DNA of 64,000 nt from Knoellia sp. p5-6-4. GTDB lineage: Bacteria; Actinomycetota; Actinomycetes; Actinomycetales; Dermatophilaceae. Below the pieces are notes generated by a model that saw nothing but the letters and a program-made list of their open reading frames with translations, had not been told where the DNA came from and did not search any database. This document shows, in pieces, positions 23,818 to 34,085 of this stretch. Where the stretch lies: positions 682,001 to 746,000 of the forward strand of contig NZ_JARGZF010000002.1 of the NCBI RefSeq assembly GCF_029222705.1, read 5' to 3'. A program made the translations under genes and the position numbers. The number at the start of each line of letters is the position of its first letter. The first letter of the stretch is position 1.

Positions 23818-25719
23818 TCAGTGGCGACCGCCCTCCGAGGCGCCCTCGACCTTGATGGGGGTCCCGCCGGCCACCAGCCTCCAGTCGTAGACGGTGAAGG
23901 ACGGCGGGTCGATGGTGCCCTGTGCCGTCACCCAGTCGATGATCGCCTGGCGGATCTCGAGCTGGGCGTTGTAGACGACCGGTGCCGCCTTCACCCCCGG
24001 GAAGTTGCCCCCGCCCGACTGCCGGTAGTTGTTGATCGCGATGATGAACTCGCCGGCGAGGTCGATCGGCTCGCCCGCGTACCGCAGGTTCGTGATCCGG
24101 CTCCCGGCGGCCTGGGCGATGTCGATGTCGTAGGAGAGGGAGGCGTCGAGGCCGGCCATGACGTCGTAGTTGTAGTCCGGCGTCCCACTAGGCGCCATGG
24201 CGGTCTTGGCGTTGGTGACCTCGTCGGGCGCGTAGGACGCCTTGGTGCCGTCGACCTGCTGGAAGTAGCCCGCCGAGAACTCGAGGTAGTCCTTGACCTG
24301 CTGGCCGGTGAACTTGATGCCGAGCAGCGTGTTGTCGTAGATGTACAGGCCTGCCACGTCCCGCACCGTGACGTCCCCGGCGGGGATGGCGGCGTCGCGG
24401 TTGAACGGCGCCGCGATCGACAGCACCGGCAGGCTGGCATCCGGGGTCCCGGCCAGCGCCTCCCGCACGACGAGCCCCTGCACGTGGTTGATGAAGTCGA
24501 GGGCGGCCGTGTCCTCGAAGCGGGCTGTCTGCGCCGACATCGCGGCCGTGCTGGTGCCGATCACCGAGTTCACGTAGGTGACGACGATGTCGTGGTCCTG
24601 CTGGAGCACAGCCGCGACCTCCTCGTCCTCGTCCACGGTGTTGGCGTTGAGCAGCGTCGCGCCCTTCTCGGCGATCTTCCAGCCGTCGCGCTCCCTCACG
24701 AGGTCGAAGTCCATGACGGCCAGGCGCATGCCCCACTTGTGCGGCTCCGTGAGCAGGACCTGGGCACCGGTCTTCCTGTTCTCCACGAACCGCTGCGGGA
24801 TCTCCACGTGGGCGTGGCCGACGAGGACCGCGTCGATGCCGGGGACCTCCTCGGCCAGCTGGGTGGAGGCGTTCTCGGGGAACGGCAGCGCGTCACCGTA
24901 GGACGAGCCGGGGGTCGAGCCCGAGTGGCACGAGACGATGACGACGTCGCACCCGGCCTCCTTCAGGCGAGGCACCCACACCCTGCCCTGCTCGACGATT
25001 CCGTCGAAGCGCACCCGGCCCTCGACGTTGGCCTTGTCCCAGATCGCGACACCGGGCGTCACGAGCCCGAGGATGCCGACCTTGAGCGGCCTGGACTGGC
25101 CCAGCACCTTGATGGTGCGGATGAGGTACGGCGGGAAGACCGGTGCGCCGGTGTTCCAGTCCAGGGAGTTCGCGCTGAGCAGGGGGAAGTCGCACTGCTC
25201 CTCGAAGACGCGGAGCGTCTCGAGGCCGTAGTTGTACTCGTGGTTGCCGAGGGCCGCCGCGTCGTAGCCCATGGTGTTCATGGCCGTGGCCATCGGGTGC
25301 TTGGAGCCGCCGGTGATCGGGTCGACCTTGGCGTAGTAGTAGGACAGCGGGGTGCCCTGGATCGTGTCGCCGGCGTCGAGCAACAGGCACGACTCGGCCC
25401 CGCGCTCGGCCCGCACCGCCTTGACCAGGGTGGCGACCTTGGCCAGGCCGATGTCGTTGGAGTCGCGGTCGGTGTACTCGGCGTCCTTGAAGTAGTCCCA
25501 GTTGAAGACGTTGCCGTGCGTGTCGGTCGTGCCCATGACGGTCAGCCGGTACCGGCGGGGGTCGACGTGGCTGCCCCTGTCCTGCGCCGCGTCGGCGCGC
25601 CCCGGGGCCGCGAAGAAGGCCGCGCTGGCGCCGCCGACGACGGCGAGCCCGAGCATCTCCCGCCGGGAGCGCTCGAGCGAGGCGAGGCTGGCGATGGCGG
25701 TGGGGGACTTCGGTGACAC
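23818..25719 (-). CDS. Tat-exported metallophosphatase / 5'-nucleotidase (2',3'-cyclic-nucleotide phosphodiesterase type)
   Basis: A 633-residue secreted enzyme that probably hydrolyses nucleotides or cyclic nucleotides outside the membrane. A twin-arginine signal (RSRREMLGLAVVGGASAAFF) precedes the metallophosphoesterase domain with GTTDTHGNVFNW, GNHEYNYG and VGHAHVEIP. The C-terminal nucleotidase domain has IAINNYRQSGGGNFPG, which is closest to CpdB-like enzymes. The GTG has a ggagg site five bases upstream, and a TAGGGT box (25796-25801) about 75 bases away may be the promoter. The 145-base gap to hmgA holds nothing else I can identify. Confidence 0.88.
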   Translation of the reverse strand: MSPKSPTAIASLASLERSRREMLGLAVVGGASAAFFAAPGRADAAQDRGSHVDPRRYRLTVMGTTDTHGNVFNWDYFKDAEYTDRDSNDIGLAKVATLVKAVRAERGAESCLLLDAGDTIQGTPLSYYYAKVDPITGGSKHPMATAMNTMGYDAAALGNHEYNYGLETLRVFEEQCDFPLLSANSLDWNTGAPVFPPYLIRTIKVLGQSRPLKVGILGLVTPGVAIWDKANVEGRVRFDGIVEQGRVWVPRLKEAGCDVVIVSCHSGSTPGSSYGDALPFPENASTQLAEEVPGIDAVLVGHAHVEIPQRFVENRKTGAQVLLTEPHKWGMRLAVMDFDLVRERDGWKIAEKGATLLNANTVDEDEEVAAVLQQDHDIVVTYVNSVIGTSTAAMSAQTARFEDTAALDFINHVQGLVVREALAGTPDASLPVLSIAAPFNRDAAIPAGDVTVRDVAGLYIYDNTLLGIKFTGQQVKDYLEFSAGYFQQVDGTKASYAPDEVTNAKTAMAPSGTPDYNYDVMAGLDASLSYDIDIAQAAGSRITNLRYAGEPIDLAGEFIIAINNYRQSGGGNFPGVKAAPVVYNAQLEIRQAIIDWVTAQGTIDPPSFTVYDWRLVAGGTPIKVEGASEGGRH

Positions 25720-25864
25720 GGTTGCCTCCAGTGCGGGCGTGTGCCGGGGTGCCGGCGCGCGGGGCGGAGGGCAGGGTGGCCCGCCGCGAGAGGCCACCCT
25801 AGGCCGGGCGCCGCCGCCGCGGAACCGACATGGGGGAAGATTTACCCGGACGATCAGACCGGAG

Positions 25865-27142
25865 TCAGCCGATGGAGTAGTCGCCACCACCGCTGTCGGG
25901 TCCGCGGCCCTGCCCGGCAGACCACGACCACGCGTACTTCCCGTCGTCGACGGCCAGGCCGCCCTCGCCCAGCTCGAGCGGCCGGAAGGTGTCGACCATG
26001 ACGGCCGTCTCGTCGAAGTACTCCACCCCCAGCGAGGCCTCGGTCGCGCCCGGCTGTGGGCCGTGGGCGTGGCCGCCGGGGTGCACCGAGATCGAGCCGC
26101 GCGCGATGCCGGAGCCCCTGCGCGCCTCGTAGTCGCCGTCGACGTAGAACATGATCTCGTCGCTGTCGACGTTGGAGTGGTAGTAGGGCACCGGCACGGC
26201 CAGCGGGTGGTAGTCGACCTTGCGCGGCACGAAGTTGCAGATGACGAAGTTCCAGCCCTCGAAGACCTGGTGCACGGGCGGGGGCTGGTGGACCCGGCCG
26301 GTGATGGGCTCGTAGTCCTTGATGTTGAAGGCGTAGGGGTAGAGGCAGCCGTCCCAGCCGACCACGTCGAGGGGGTGGAAGGGCAGCGTGTGCACGGTGC
26401 CGACGATGCCGCCGGGGCCGTTGCCGCGGTGCTTGATGAACACCTCGGTCTCGTCACCGGCGCCGGCCCCGACGTCCTCCGCGAGCAGCGGTCCCTGCGG
26501 CCCGCGCAGGTCGCGCTCGCAGTAGGGCGCGTGCTCGAGGAACTGGCCGTACTTGCTGAGGTAGCGCTTGGGCGGCGCGATGTGGCTGTTCGCCTCGATG
26601 CAGTAGGCGCGCAGCGGCTCCTCCCCGTCGGTGACGGGGATCCAGCGGTGGGTGGTCGCGCGCGGGATGACGAGGTAGTCGCCCTGCACCACGTCGAAGG
26701 CCCCAAAGACCGTCTCCACCCGGGCCGCTCCGCGCTCGACGTAGACGCACTCGTCGCCGATCCCGTTGCGGTACCACGGGCTGGGGGCCCCCGCCACGGC
26801 ATACGAGATGCGCACGTCGCCGTTGCCCAGCACCAGGCGCCGGCCGGTGACGACGTCGGTGGCGGGCACCTCCTCGGCGGTGAACAGCTCGTGCAGCCTG
26901 AGATGACGCGGCACCAGCGGGTGGTTGGGCGTGGTCGAGAGGTCGCCGACCTCCCACTCACGAGCGCCGGCGATGGTCGAGGGGATGTGGCGGTGGTAGA
27001 GCAGCGAGGAGTCCGAGGAGAAACCCTCCTCGCCCATGAGCTCCTCGTAGTAGAGCTCCCCCCGGACGCCGCCCTCGGCGGGGCGCCGGTGCTGCGTGTG
27101 CCGCTTGGGCGGGACGTTTCCCTGCTGCTGGTAGTGCGCCAC
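25865..27142 (-). CDS. hmgA: Homogentisate 1,2-dioxygenase
   Basis: A 425-residue cupin Fe(II) dioxygenase that opens the homogentisate ring to maleylacetoacetate in tyrosine catabolism. Conserved parts include HNPLV-like TPNHPLVPRHLRLHELF, GDYLVIPRATTHRW, and the metal site YHSNVDSDEIMFYVDGDYEAR followed by HPGGHAHGPQPG. It starts with GTG, with an aggtgg ribosome binding site. It diverges from an uncharacterised gene and fahA across 93 bases, so both sides of the pathway could share control. Confidence 0.93.
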   Translation of the reverse strand: MAHYQQQGNVPPKRHTQHRRPAEGGVRGELYYEELMGEEGFSSDSSLLYHRHIPSTIAGAREWEVGDLSTTPNHPLVPRHLRLHELFTAEEVPATDVVTGRRLVLGNGDVRISYAVAGAPSPWYRNGIGDECVYVERGAARVETVFGAFDVVQGDYLVIPRATTHRWIPVTDGEEPLRAYCIEANSHIAPPKRYLSKYGQFLEHAPYCERDLRGPQGPLLAEDVGAGAGDETEVFIKHRGNGPGGIVGTVHTLPFHPLDVVGWDGCLYPYAFNIKDYEPITGRVHQPPPVHQVFEGWNFVICNFVPRKVDYHPLAVPVPYYHSNVDSDEIMFYVDGDYEARRGSGIARGSISVHPGGHAHGPQPGATEASLGVEYFDETAVMVDTFRPLELGEGGLAVDDGKYAWSWSAGQGRGPDSGGGDYSIG

Positions 27143-27222
27143 TGGTCCACCTCACTGTGGTCAGGCTTGTGTGGTCATGGTGTCCACTTCGGGTGGGCGG
27201 TTCCACCCGAGCGCCACCCTAG

Positions 27223-27228
27223 TAGCCT
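27223..27228 (+). promoter_or_regulatory. Leaderless -10 box of the gene before fahA
   Basis: TAGCCT lies exactly 7 bases before the ATG at 27236. It supports this start and implies one leaderless transcript for the uncharacterised gene and fahA. Confidence 0.55.
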
Positions 27229-27235
27229 GCCGCGC

Positions 27236-28114
27236 ATGACACAGCCGTCGGATGCCGCAGCGCCCACGCGCGCGGAGCCGGCCCTCTTCGCCGGGCTCGT
27301 CGACGATGCCGCCGTCTTCCCACCGGGGCTCGCACCGCTCCCCGACGCGGTGCGTGAGCACCGCGCCCACCGCCAGAGCTGGTATGCCGCGATGGTCGGC
27401 CCGCTGCTCGTGCCGGTGTCCAGCGCGGGAGAGCTCGTGGAGCTGGTGCCACCCGGCGCGGAGCCGCTGCGGGTGGGCCTCATCGCACGGCCGGGCACCC
27501 CGCTGCACCTCGTCACCGACGCGCTGCACCTGCTGAGCGGCCACCCCCGGGTCGAGGTCGCCGCGGTCGAGCTGGGGTGGACCCCCGAGTGGCGCGACGT
27601 CGAGCTCGGTGACGTCACCCGGGCGCTCGAGGTGCCGCGCGGCGACGACCAGGCCCGCGCGCTCGACGACATCGCGACCGAGGCCGGTCGCGAGCCCGAC
27701 GGCCGGCTGCTCGCGAAGTTCCGCACCGGGGCCACCCCCTCATGGGACTGGCCCGACGAGCACGAGCTGGCCGCGTTCCTCCACTCCGCTGTCGCACGCG
27801 ACCTGCCGTTCAAGCTGACCGGGGGCCTGCACCACGTCGTCCGCGGCAGCCACACGGTGCACGGCCACGGCGAGGACCAGCACGGCCTGCTCAACGTGCT
27901 GTTGGCGGTGCACGCCGCGGCGCAGGGTGGCGAACCCGGCTCCCTCGCCGACCTGCTGGGGCAGCGCGACTCCGCCCCGCTGGCGCGCTCCGTCGCGGGG
28001 CTCGCCCCCGCCGCGTGCACGCGCGTGCGCAGCCTGCTCACGGCATACGGCTGCTGCGGGGTCACCGACCCGATCACCGAACTGTCCGCCCTCCACCTCG
28101 TCGAGGAGTCGTAA
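27236..28114 (+). CDS. Uncharacterised protein between hmgA and fahA
   Basis: I do not recognise a named family. The 292-residue protein begins with a FAGLVDDAAVFPPGLAPL segment and has LLAKFRTG, then LPFKLTGGLHHVVR and HGLLNVLLAVHAAAQGG in the second half; alternating strand/helix pattern and the FK-TGGLHH motif suggest a barrel-type cytoplasmic enzyme. There is no signal peptide or membrane segment. It is followed without any gap by fahA and diverges from hmgA. The window shows no maleylacetoacetate isomerase, so a role in that step or in pathway support is possible, as an inference only. Confidence 0.7.
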   Translation: MTQPSDAAAPTRAEPALFAGLVDDAAVFPPGLAPLPDAVREHRAHRQSWYAAMVGPLLVPVSSAGELVELVPPGAEPLRVGLIARPGTPLHLVTDALHLLSGHPRVEVAAVELGWTPEWRDVELGDVTRALEVPRGDDQARALDDIATEAGREPDGRLLAKFRTGATPSWDWPDEHELAAFLHSAVARDLPFKLTGGLHHVVRGSHTVHGHGEDQHGLLNVLLAVHAAAQGGEPGSLADLLGQRDSAPLARSVAGLAPAACTRVRSLLTAYGCCGVTDPITELSALHLVEES

Positions 28115-29338
28115 GTGACCACCTGGCTGGACCTGCCCGCTGACCACCCCTACGGGCTGGGCAACCTTCCCTACGGCGTCTTCTCGACGCCGGACCGCAC
28201 GCCGCGGGTGGGCGTGCGGATCGGCGACTGGGTGCTCGACGCCGGCGCCGCCGCGGAGCTGGCAGGCATGGAGTCGGGCGAGGTCTGGCTGCAGCCCAGC
28301 CTCAACGCCTTTCTGGCAGAAGGGCGCTCCGCGTGGACCAGCGCCCGCGCGTGGCTGGTGGAGCTGCTGACCAACGAGGCTCGCCACGACTGCGTCGAGC
28401 CCCACCTCGTGCCGCTCGAGCAGGTCACCATGCACCTGCCTGTCGAGGTGGCCGACTACGTCGACTTCTACGCCAGCGAGCACCACGCCACCAACGTCGG
28501 GCGCATCTTCCGCCCCGACGGCGAGGCGCTGACCCCCAACTGGAAGCACCTGCCGATCGGCTACCACGGCCGTTCCGGCACGGTTGTCGTCTCCGGCACC
28601 GAGATCGTCCGCCCGCAGGGCCAGCGCAAGGCCCCCGCCGACGCGGTGCCCTCGTTCGGGCCGAGCATCCGGCTCGACATCGAGGCCGAGCTCGGTTTCG
28701 TCGTCGGCGGCGCGACGGCGGTCGGCGACCAGGTCGACGTCTCGGAGGCGGCCGACCACCTCTTCGGTGTGACGCTGCTCAACGACTGGAGCGCCCGCGA
28801 CATCCAAGCCTGGGAGTACGTGCCGCTCGGACCGTTCCTCGGCAAGTCCTTCGCCACCAGCATCTCACCCTGGGTGGTCACCCTCGACGCCCTCGAGGCC
28901 GCCCGGGTGCCGCTGCCGGGCCAGGACCCGCAGCCGCTGTCCTACCTGCTCGGCGACGAGGGCAGCGTCTTCGGGCTCGACATCCACTACGAGGTGCTCG
29001 TCAACGGCACCGTCGTGGCCAGGCCCGAGTACCGCGACATGTACTGGTCACCGACCCAGATGCTGGCCCACCTGACGGTGAACGGCGCCTCCCTGCGCAA
29101 CGGCGACCTCTTCGCCTCCGGCACGATCTCCGGGCCGGAAAAGGACACCCGGGGCAGCCTGCTCGAGCTCTCCTGGAACGGGCAGGAGCCGATCGGCCTC
29201 GACGACGGCTCCACGCGGACCTTCCTCGAGGACGGAGACGTCGTGACGCTGCGGGCCTGGGCCCCGGGTCCTGGAGGCAGCCGGATCGGCCTCGACGAGG
29301 TCACCGGCACGATCCGCCCCGCCCGTCAGCGGCCCTAG
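28115..29338 (+). CDS. fahA: Fumarylacetoacetase
   Basis: A 407-residue hydrolase for the last step of tyrosine degradation (fumarylacetoacetate to fumarate and acetoacetate). Signature regions: YGVFSTPDRTPRVGVRIGD, DYVDFYASEHHATNVGRIFR, PIGYHGRSGTVVVSGT, and the metal site LDIEAELGFVVGG with NDWSARDIQAWEYVPLGPF. It starts with GTG directly after the TAA of the previous gene, so the two are translated together. No terminator is visible in the 10 bases before the convergent RDD gene. Confidence 0.95.
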   Translation: MTTWLDLPADHPYGLGNLPYGVFSTPDRTPRVGVRIGDWVLDAGAAAELAGMESGEVWLQPSLNAFLAEGRSAWTSARAWLVELLTNEARHDCVEPHLVPLEQVTMHLPVEVADYVDFYASEHHATNVGRIFRPDGEALTPNWKHLPIGYHGRSGTVVVSGTEIVRPQGQRKAPADAVPSFGPSIRLDIEAELGFVVGGATAVGDQVDVSEAADHLFGVTLLNDWSARDIQAWEYVPLGPFLGKSFATSISPWVVTLDALEAARVPLPGQDPQPLSYLLGDEGSVFGLDIHYEVLVNGTVVARPEYRDMYWSPTQMLAHLTVNGASLRNGDLFASGTISGPEKDTRGSLLELSWNGQEPIGLDDGSTRTFLEDGDVVTLRAWAPGPGGSRIGLDEVTGTIRPARQRP

Positions 29339-29348
29339 GGCCTGCCTC

Positions 29349-30242
29349 CTACACCTGGCGGGTGTCGACCACGTTGGTCTTGGCCATCAGGTCGTGGATG
29401 GCCTGCTTGCGCTCGTTGACCAGCGGGAGCAGGCCGTCGGCGACCTGGAGCAGCCCGACCAGCTGGCTCAGCAGCGGCAGGCTGGAGACCAGGTTGCCGC
29501 CGATCGGGATCACCGTGCGCGTGAGCGCCGCCTGCACCGGCAGCGGGCCGGGCCGCTCACGCAGCCGCACCCGCAGACCGAGGGCCTTCTTGCCGGGCGT
29601 GGCGCCGCTGCGCGTCGTGAAGAAGACCTCGTAGGCGATCGCGACGAGGGTGAGGACGACCGAGTACGCGACCAGCCACTTGATCATCTCGGGCGTCGCC
29701 GTGGGCGGCACCGCGCTGGTGTTCCCGGACTCCACCTCGCGCACGTAGTCCTCCATGGCCGGCCAGAGCTCGGCGAAGGCGCGGTAGAGGAAGTAGCCCG
29801 TCAGCGGCAGCGAGAGCACCCACACGATGATCCAGTCGATGAGTCGAGCCGCCAGCCGCTTCCACCAGCCGGCCAGCGGCTCGCCGTCCGGGGTGCGGGC
29901 CCGCGCGCCGTAGACGGTGGGGGCGGGGGGCATGTGCCAGCCGCCGGGACCGGGCTGCGGGGGCGGCGGGTACTGCTGCTGGCCCTGCCACTGCTGGGGC
30001 TGCTGGCCGGGCCAGCCCGGCTGGGCCTGCTGCTGCGGGGGCTGCTGGCCGGGCCAGCCGGGCTCGGTCTGCTGTTGCGGCGGTTGCCCGGTCCACTGGC
30101 CGGCCTCCGGGCCGCCCACGCCGGGCGCCGGGCGGGTGCTGCGCGGGGAGGTGTGCCGGGTCCACACGACGCCGTCGAAGTACCGCAGCTGCTGCGGGTT
30201 CTCCGGGTCGTCGTACCAGCCCGGGGAGTGCGGGTTCGCCAT
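29349..30242 (-). CDS. DUF2510-RDD family membrane protein
   Basis: A 297-residue protein. The N-terminal DUF2510 module (PGWYDDPENPQQLRYFDGVVW) is followed by a low-complexity linker rich in PGWPGQQPPQQQ repeats, then an RDD domain with several membrane helices (LAARLIDWIIVWVLSLPL near residue 133, AYSVVLTLVAIAYEVFF, TPGKKALGLRVR). RDD proteins are membrane proteins of mostly unknown function; some act as transporters or exporters. A gagagg ribosome binding site precedes the ATG. Convergent with fahA, divergent from the permease. Confidence 0.85.
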   Translation of the reverse strand: MANPHSPGWYDDPENPQQLRYFDGVVWTRHTSPRSTRPAPGVGGPEAGQWTGQPPQQQTEPGWPGQQPPQQQAQPGWPGQQPQQWQGQQQYPPPPQPGPGGWHMPPAPTVYGARARTPDGEPLAGWWKRLAARLIDWIIVWVLSLPLTGYFLYRAFAELWPAMEDYVREVESGNTSAVPPTATPEMIKWLVAYSVVLTLVAIAYEVFFTTRSGATPGKKALGLRVRLRERPGPLPVQAALTRTVIPIGGNLVSSLPLLSQLVGLLQVADGLLPLVNERKQAIHDLMAKTNVVDTRQV

Positions 30243-30317
30243 GGCGCCAGCCTCTCACGCAGCCCGCACACTCCCGCGCACGGGCTGCCCAGTTCGTGCA
30301 TCCCCCATGTCCCCACC

Positions 30318-30323
30318 TACCGT
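30318..30323 (+). promoter_or_regulatory. Leaderless -10 box of the cationic amino acid permease
   Basis: TACCGT lies exactly 7 bases before the ATG at 30331, with no ribosome binding site in between. Confidence 0.5.
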
Positions 30324-30330
30324 GGACGGA

Positions 30331-31824
30331 ATGAGCAGCAGTGACTCCGTCTTGCGCACCAAACCCGTGGAGGACGTGCTGGCCCAGGGCAGCGACGCCG
30401 GACATGAGGGCCCGCACGGGCACCACCGGCTCACGCGCAGGCTCGGCGCCAAGGACCTCATGGGGTTCGGCATCGGCATCGTCATCGGCACCGGCATCTT
30501 CACGCTCACCGGCGTGGAGGCCAAGAACCACGCAGGTCCCGCCGTCGTCATCTCCTTCGGCATCGCCGGCCTCGTGAGCCTGCTGGCCGCCCTGTGCTAC
30601 GCCGAGATGTCGGCAGCGGTGCCCACCGCCGGAAGCGCCTACACCTACGCCTACGCCACGATCGGCGAGATCTTCGCCTGGATCATCGGGTGGGACCTCA
30701 TCCTCGAGTTCGCCCTCGGCGCGGCGGTGGTCGCCCGCGGCTGGTCCGGCTACCTCGCCACGCTCTTCGACCTGCCACCCGCGCTGTTCAAGGAGGAGGC
30801 CACGGTCAACGTCGGCGCCATCGGCATCGTGCTGGTCCTGGGCATCGTCGCCATGGTGGGCATCCGCGAGAGCGCCCGGGTGACCAACCTGCTCGTCGTG
30901 GTCAAGGTCGCGATCTGTGCGTTCGTCGTGGTCGCCGGCCTGTTCTTCATCGACCGCGACAACCTGACCCCGTTCGTCCCGCCGTCGGAGCCGGTCGCCG
31001 AGAGCGTCTCGGGACTGGCCCAGCCGCTGAGCCAGGCCCTGTTCGGCCTCGAGCAGACGGCCTTCGGGTTCGCCGGGGTGCTCACGGCCGCCGCCGTCGT
31101 GTTCTTCGCCTACACCGGGTTCGAGGCCGTCGCCAACCTCGGCGAGGAGACCCGCAACCCGCGTCGCGACCTGCCGCTCGGCCTCCTCGGCACGCTCGGG
31201 CTGTGCACCGTGCTCTACATGGGCGTCTCGTTCGTGATCACCGCCATGGTCGACTACCGCCAGATCGACGAGAGCGCACCGATCGCGAGCGCCTTCGACG
31301 CCGTCGGCGCCGGCTGGGCCTCGGCCCTGATCTCCATCGCGGCCGTCGCCGGCCTCACCTCGGTGATCCTCGTCGACATCGTCGCGATGGGCCGCATCGG
31401 CTTCTCGATGGGCCGCGACCGGCTCCTGCCCCCGGCCATCGCCAAGGTGCACCCCACGTGGGGCACGCCCTACCGGATCACCGCCGTCGTCATCGTCCTG
31501 GTCGCCGTGCTCGCCGGCTTCATGCCGCTGGGCACGCTGGCCAACCTCGTCAGCATCGGCACCCTGTTCGCCTTCATCATCGTCTCGATCGCGGTGCCGA
31601 TCCTGCGCCGCACCCGGCCGGACATGGAGCGGCCCTTCCGGGTGCCACTCTCCCCCGTCATCCCCGTCCTGTCGGCGCTCGCCTGCCTCTACCTGATGAC
31701 GAACCTGTCGATCGAGACCTGGCTGCGCTTCGCCGCCTGGATGCTGCTGGGCGTGGTGCTCTACTTCGCCTACGGCCGCCGCAACGCCCGGCTCGCGCAC
31801 CGTGAGGACGTCCCCGCCGCCTGA
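30331..31824 (+). CDS. APC-family amino acid permease (cationic amino acid transporter type)
   Basis: A 497-residue membrane protein with about 12-14 helices. After a polar His-rich N-terminus comes GFGIGIVIGTGIFTLTGVEA, the helix-1 unwound motif of APC transporters, then VPTAGSAYTYAYATIGEIFA and FFAYTGFEAVANLGEETRNP typical of the CAT subfamily. It probably imports a basic or neutral amino acid with protons. It sits between two blocks of tyrosine catabolism genes, but substrate cannot be read from sequence. The start is supported by a leaderless -10 box. Confidence 0.88.
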   Translation: MSSSDSVLRTKPVEDVLAQGSDAGHEGPHGHHRLTRRLGAKDLMGFGIGIVIGTGIFTLTGVEAKNHAGPAVVISFGIAGLVSLLAALCYAEMSAAVPTAGSAYTYAYATIGEIFAWIIGWDLILEFALGAAVVARGWSGYLATLFDLPPALFKEEATVNVGAIGIVLVLGIVAMVGIRESARVTNLLVVVKVAICAFVVVAGLFFIDRDNLTPFVPPSEPVAESVSGLAQPLSQALFGLEQTAFGFAGVLTAAAVVFFAYTGFEAVANLGEETRNPRRDLPLGLLGTLGLCTVLYMGVSFVITAMVDYRQIDESAPIASAFDAVGAGWASALISIAAVAGLTSVILVDIVAMGRIGFSMGRDRLLPPAIAKVHPTWGTPYRITAVVIVLVAVLAGFMPLGTLANLVSIGTLFAFIIVSIAVPILRRTRPDMERPFRVPLSPVIPVLSALACLYLMTNLSIETWLRFAAWMLLGVVLYFAYGRRNARLAHREDVPAA

Positions 31825-31837
31825 CCTCACGCCACGG

Positions 31838-31884
31838 CAAGGGCCGGTGTGCCGGGTGGTGACCACCCGGCGCACCGGCCCTTG
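31838..31884. terminator. Bidirectional terminator between permease and hppD
   Basis: An almost perfect 22-base-pair hairpin: CAAGGGCCGGTG then CCGGGTGG on the left, CCACCCGG then CACCGGCCCTTG on the right, separated by TGA. It serves both convergent genes. Confidence 0.8.
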
Positions 31885-31915
31885 CACTGTGACGACTGTC
31901 GGAACAGCCTGTGGC

Positions 31916-33151
<1,236 letters not shown>

Positions 33152-33233
33152 TCATGTGCAAGTGTGCGAAGTTCGGCTGGACAGAATGCGCACAGTGCTG
33201 GCTGCCACCCCGGTTCTCATAGACAATCTGCTC

Positions 33234-33716
33234 ATGCCCTCGACCTTCTTGGACAAGCTCGACGCCCGACTGCTGGCCCTCTTCGCCGAGAAGCCACAGA
33301 TCGGCGTGCTCGGCGCCTCCCGCGAGCTCGGCGTCGCCCGAGGCACCGTGCAGGCCCGGCTCGACCGGCTGGGCGAGCGCGGCGTGATCCGCTCGTGGGC
33401 GCCCCAGCTCGACCCCGCCGCCATGGGCTACCCGGTGTCGGCGTTCTGCACCCTGGAGATCCGCCAGGGCAGGGGCCACTCCCCCGTCGTCGAGCACCTG
33501 TCGGCGATCCCCGAGGTGCTCGAGGCCCACACCATCACCGGCTCCGGCGACCTGCTGGTGCGGGTGGTGGCGCGCGACAACCCCGACCTGCAGCGGGTGA
33601 TCGACCAGGTGGTCGACGACCGGCACGTCATCCGGGCCTCGACCGTGATCTCCCTCGCGACGCGCATCGACCACCGCACCCTGCCGCTCGTGGCCGAGGC
33701 GGCCTCCGGCTCCTAG
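33234..33716 (+). CDS. Lrp/AsnC family transcriptional regulator
   Basis: A 160-residue regulator. The N-terminal helix-turn-helix (LDKLDARLLALFAEKP, GVARGTVQARLDRLGERGVI) is followed by the ligand-binding RAM domain (VLEAHTITGSGDLLVRVVAR, VIRASTVISLATRI). Regulators of this type sense amino acids and often control the gene next door; here hppD, so tyrosine or an aromatic keto acid is a likely signal. ATG 33234 starts the helix-turn-helix; GACAAT lies 6 bases before it. The 109-base divergent region has an inverted repeat TGTGCG/CGCACA (33163-33194). Confidence 0.85.
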   Translation: MPSTFLDKLDARLLALFAEKPQIGVLGASRELGVARGTVQARLDRLGERGVIRSWAPQLDPAAMGYPVSAFCTLEIRQGRGHSPVVEHLSAIPEVLEAHTITGSGDLLVRVVARDNPDLQRVIDQVVDDRHVIRASTVISLATRIDHRTLPLVAEAASGS

Positions 33717-33775
33717 CAGGGCCCGAGCGGCCGGTGCGCCCGCACTCGCCGCCCGCCACCTCCCGCGACGCGCGG

Positions 33776-33985
33776 TCAGTCCTCGATGCGGAAGCCCAGC
33801 TTGACGGTCACCTGCCAGTGCGCGACGGCACCGTCGACGAGCTGCCCGCGGATGGCGCCGACCTCGAACCAGTCGAGGTGCCGCACCGTCTGCGCCGCCT
33901 TGTTGACGGCGTTGTTCACCGCGGCCTCGATGCCCTCAGGCGAGCTGCCGACGACCTCGGAGATCCCGTACACGTGGTTGGCCAT
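33776..33985 (-). CDS. Dodecin (flavin-storage protein)
   Basis: A 69-residue protein that forms dodecameric hollow spheres and binds flavin or, in some bacteria, CoA. The whole family pattern is visible: [39 protein letters not shown] and [18 protein letters not shown], with the Trp that stacks on flavin. A gagagga ribosome binding site precedes the ATG. It stands alone between convergent and codirectional genes. The 59 bases to the AsnC gene contain no further feature. Confidence 0.93.
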   Translation of the reverse strand: MANHVYGISEVVGSSPEGIEAAVNNAVNKAAQTVRHLDWFEVGAIRGQLVDGAVAHWQVTVKLGFRIED

Positions 33986-34085
33986 GGCCCGTCCTCTCGT
34001 CTTCCCCGCGCCCGTCCGGACGCCACGACCACGCTAGCCGGGCTCGGCTCCGGCCGGGAGGGATGTGCGCAGGGTGCGCCGAGGA

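Noticed and set aside
23818-27150. A single 1110-codon minus frame joining the nucleotidase to an upstream stretch
   Set aside because: The upstream part is an out-of-frame shadow of hmgA. The nucleotidase has its own ribosome binding site, GTG start and Tat signal.
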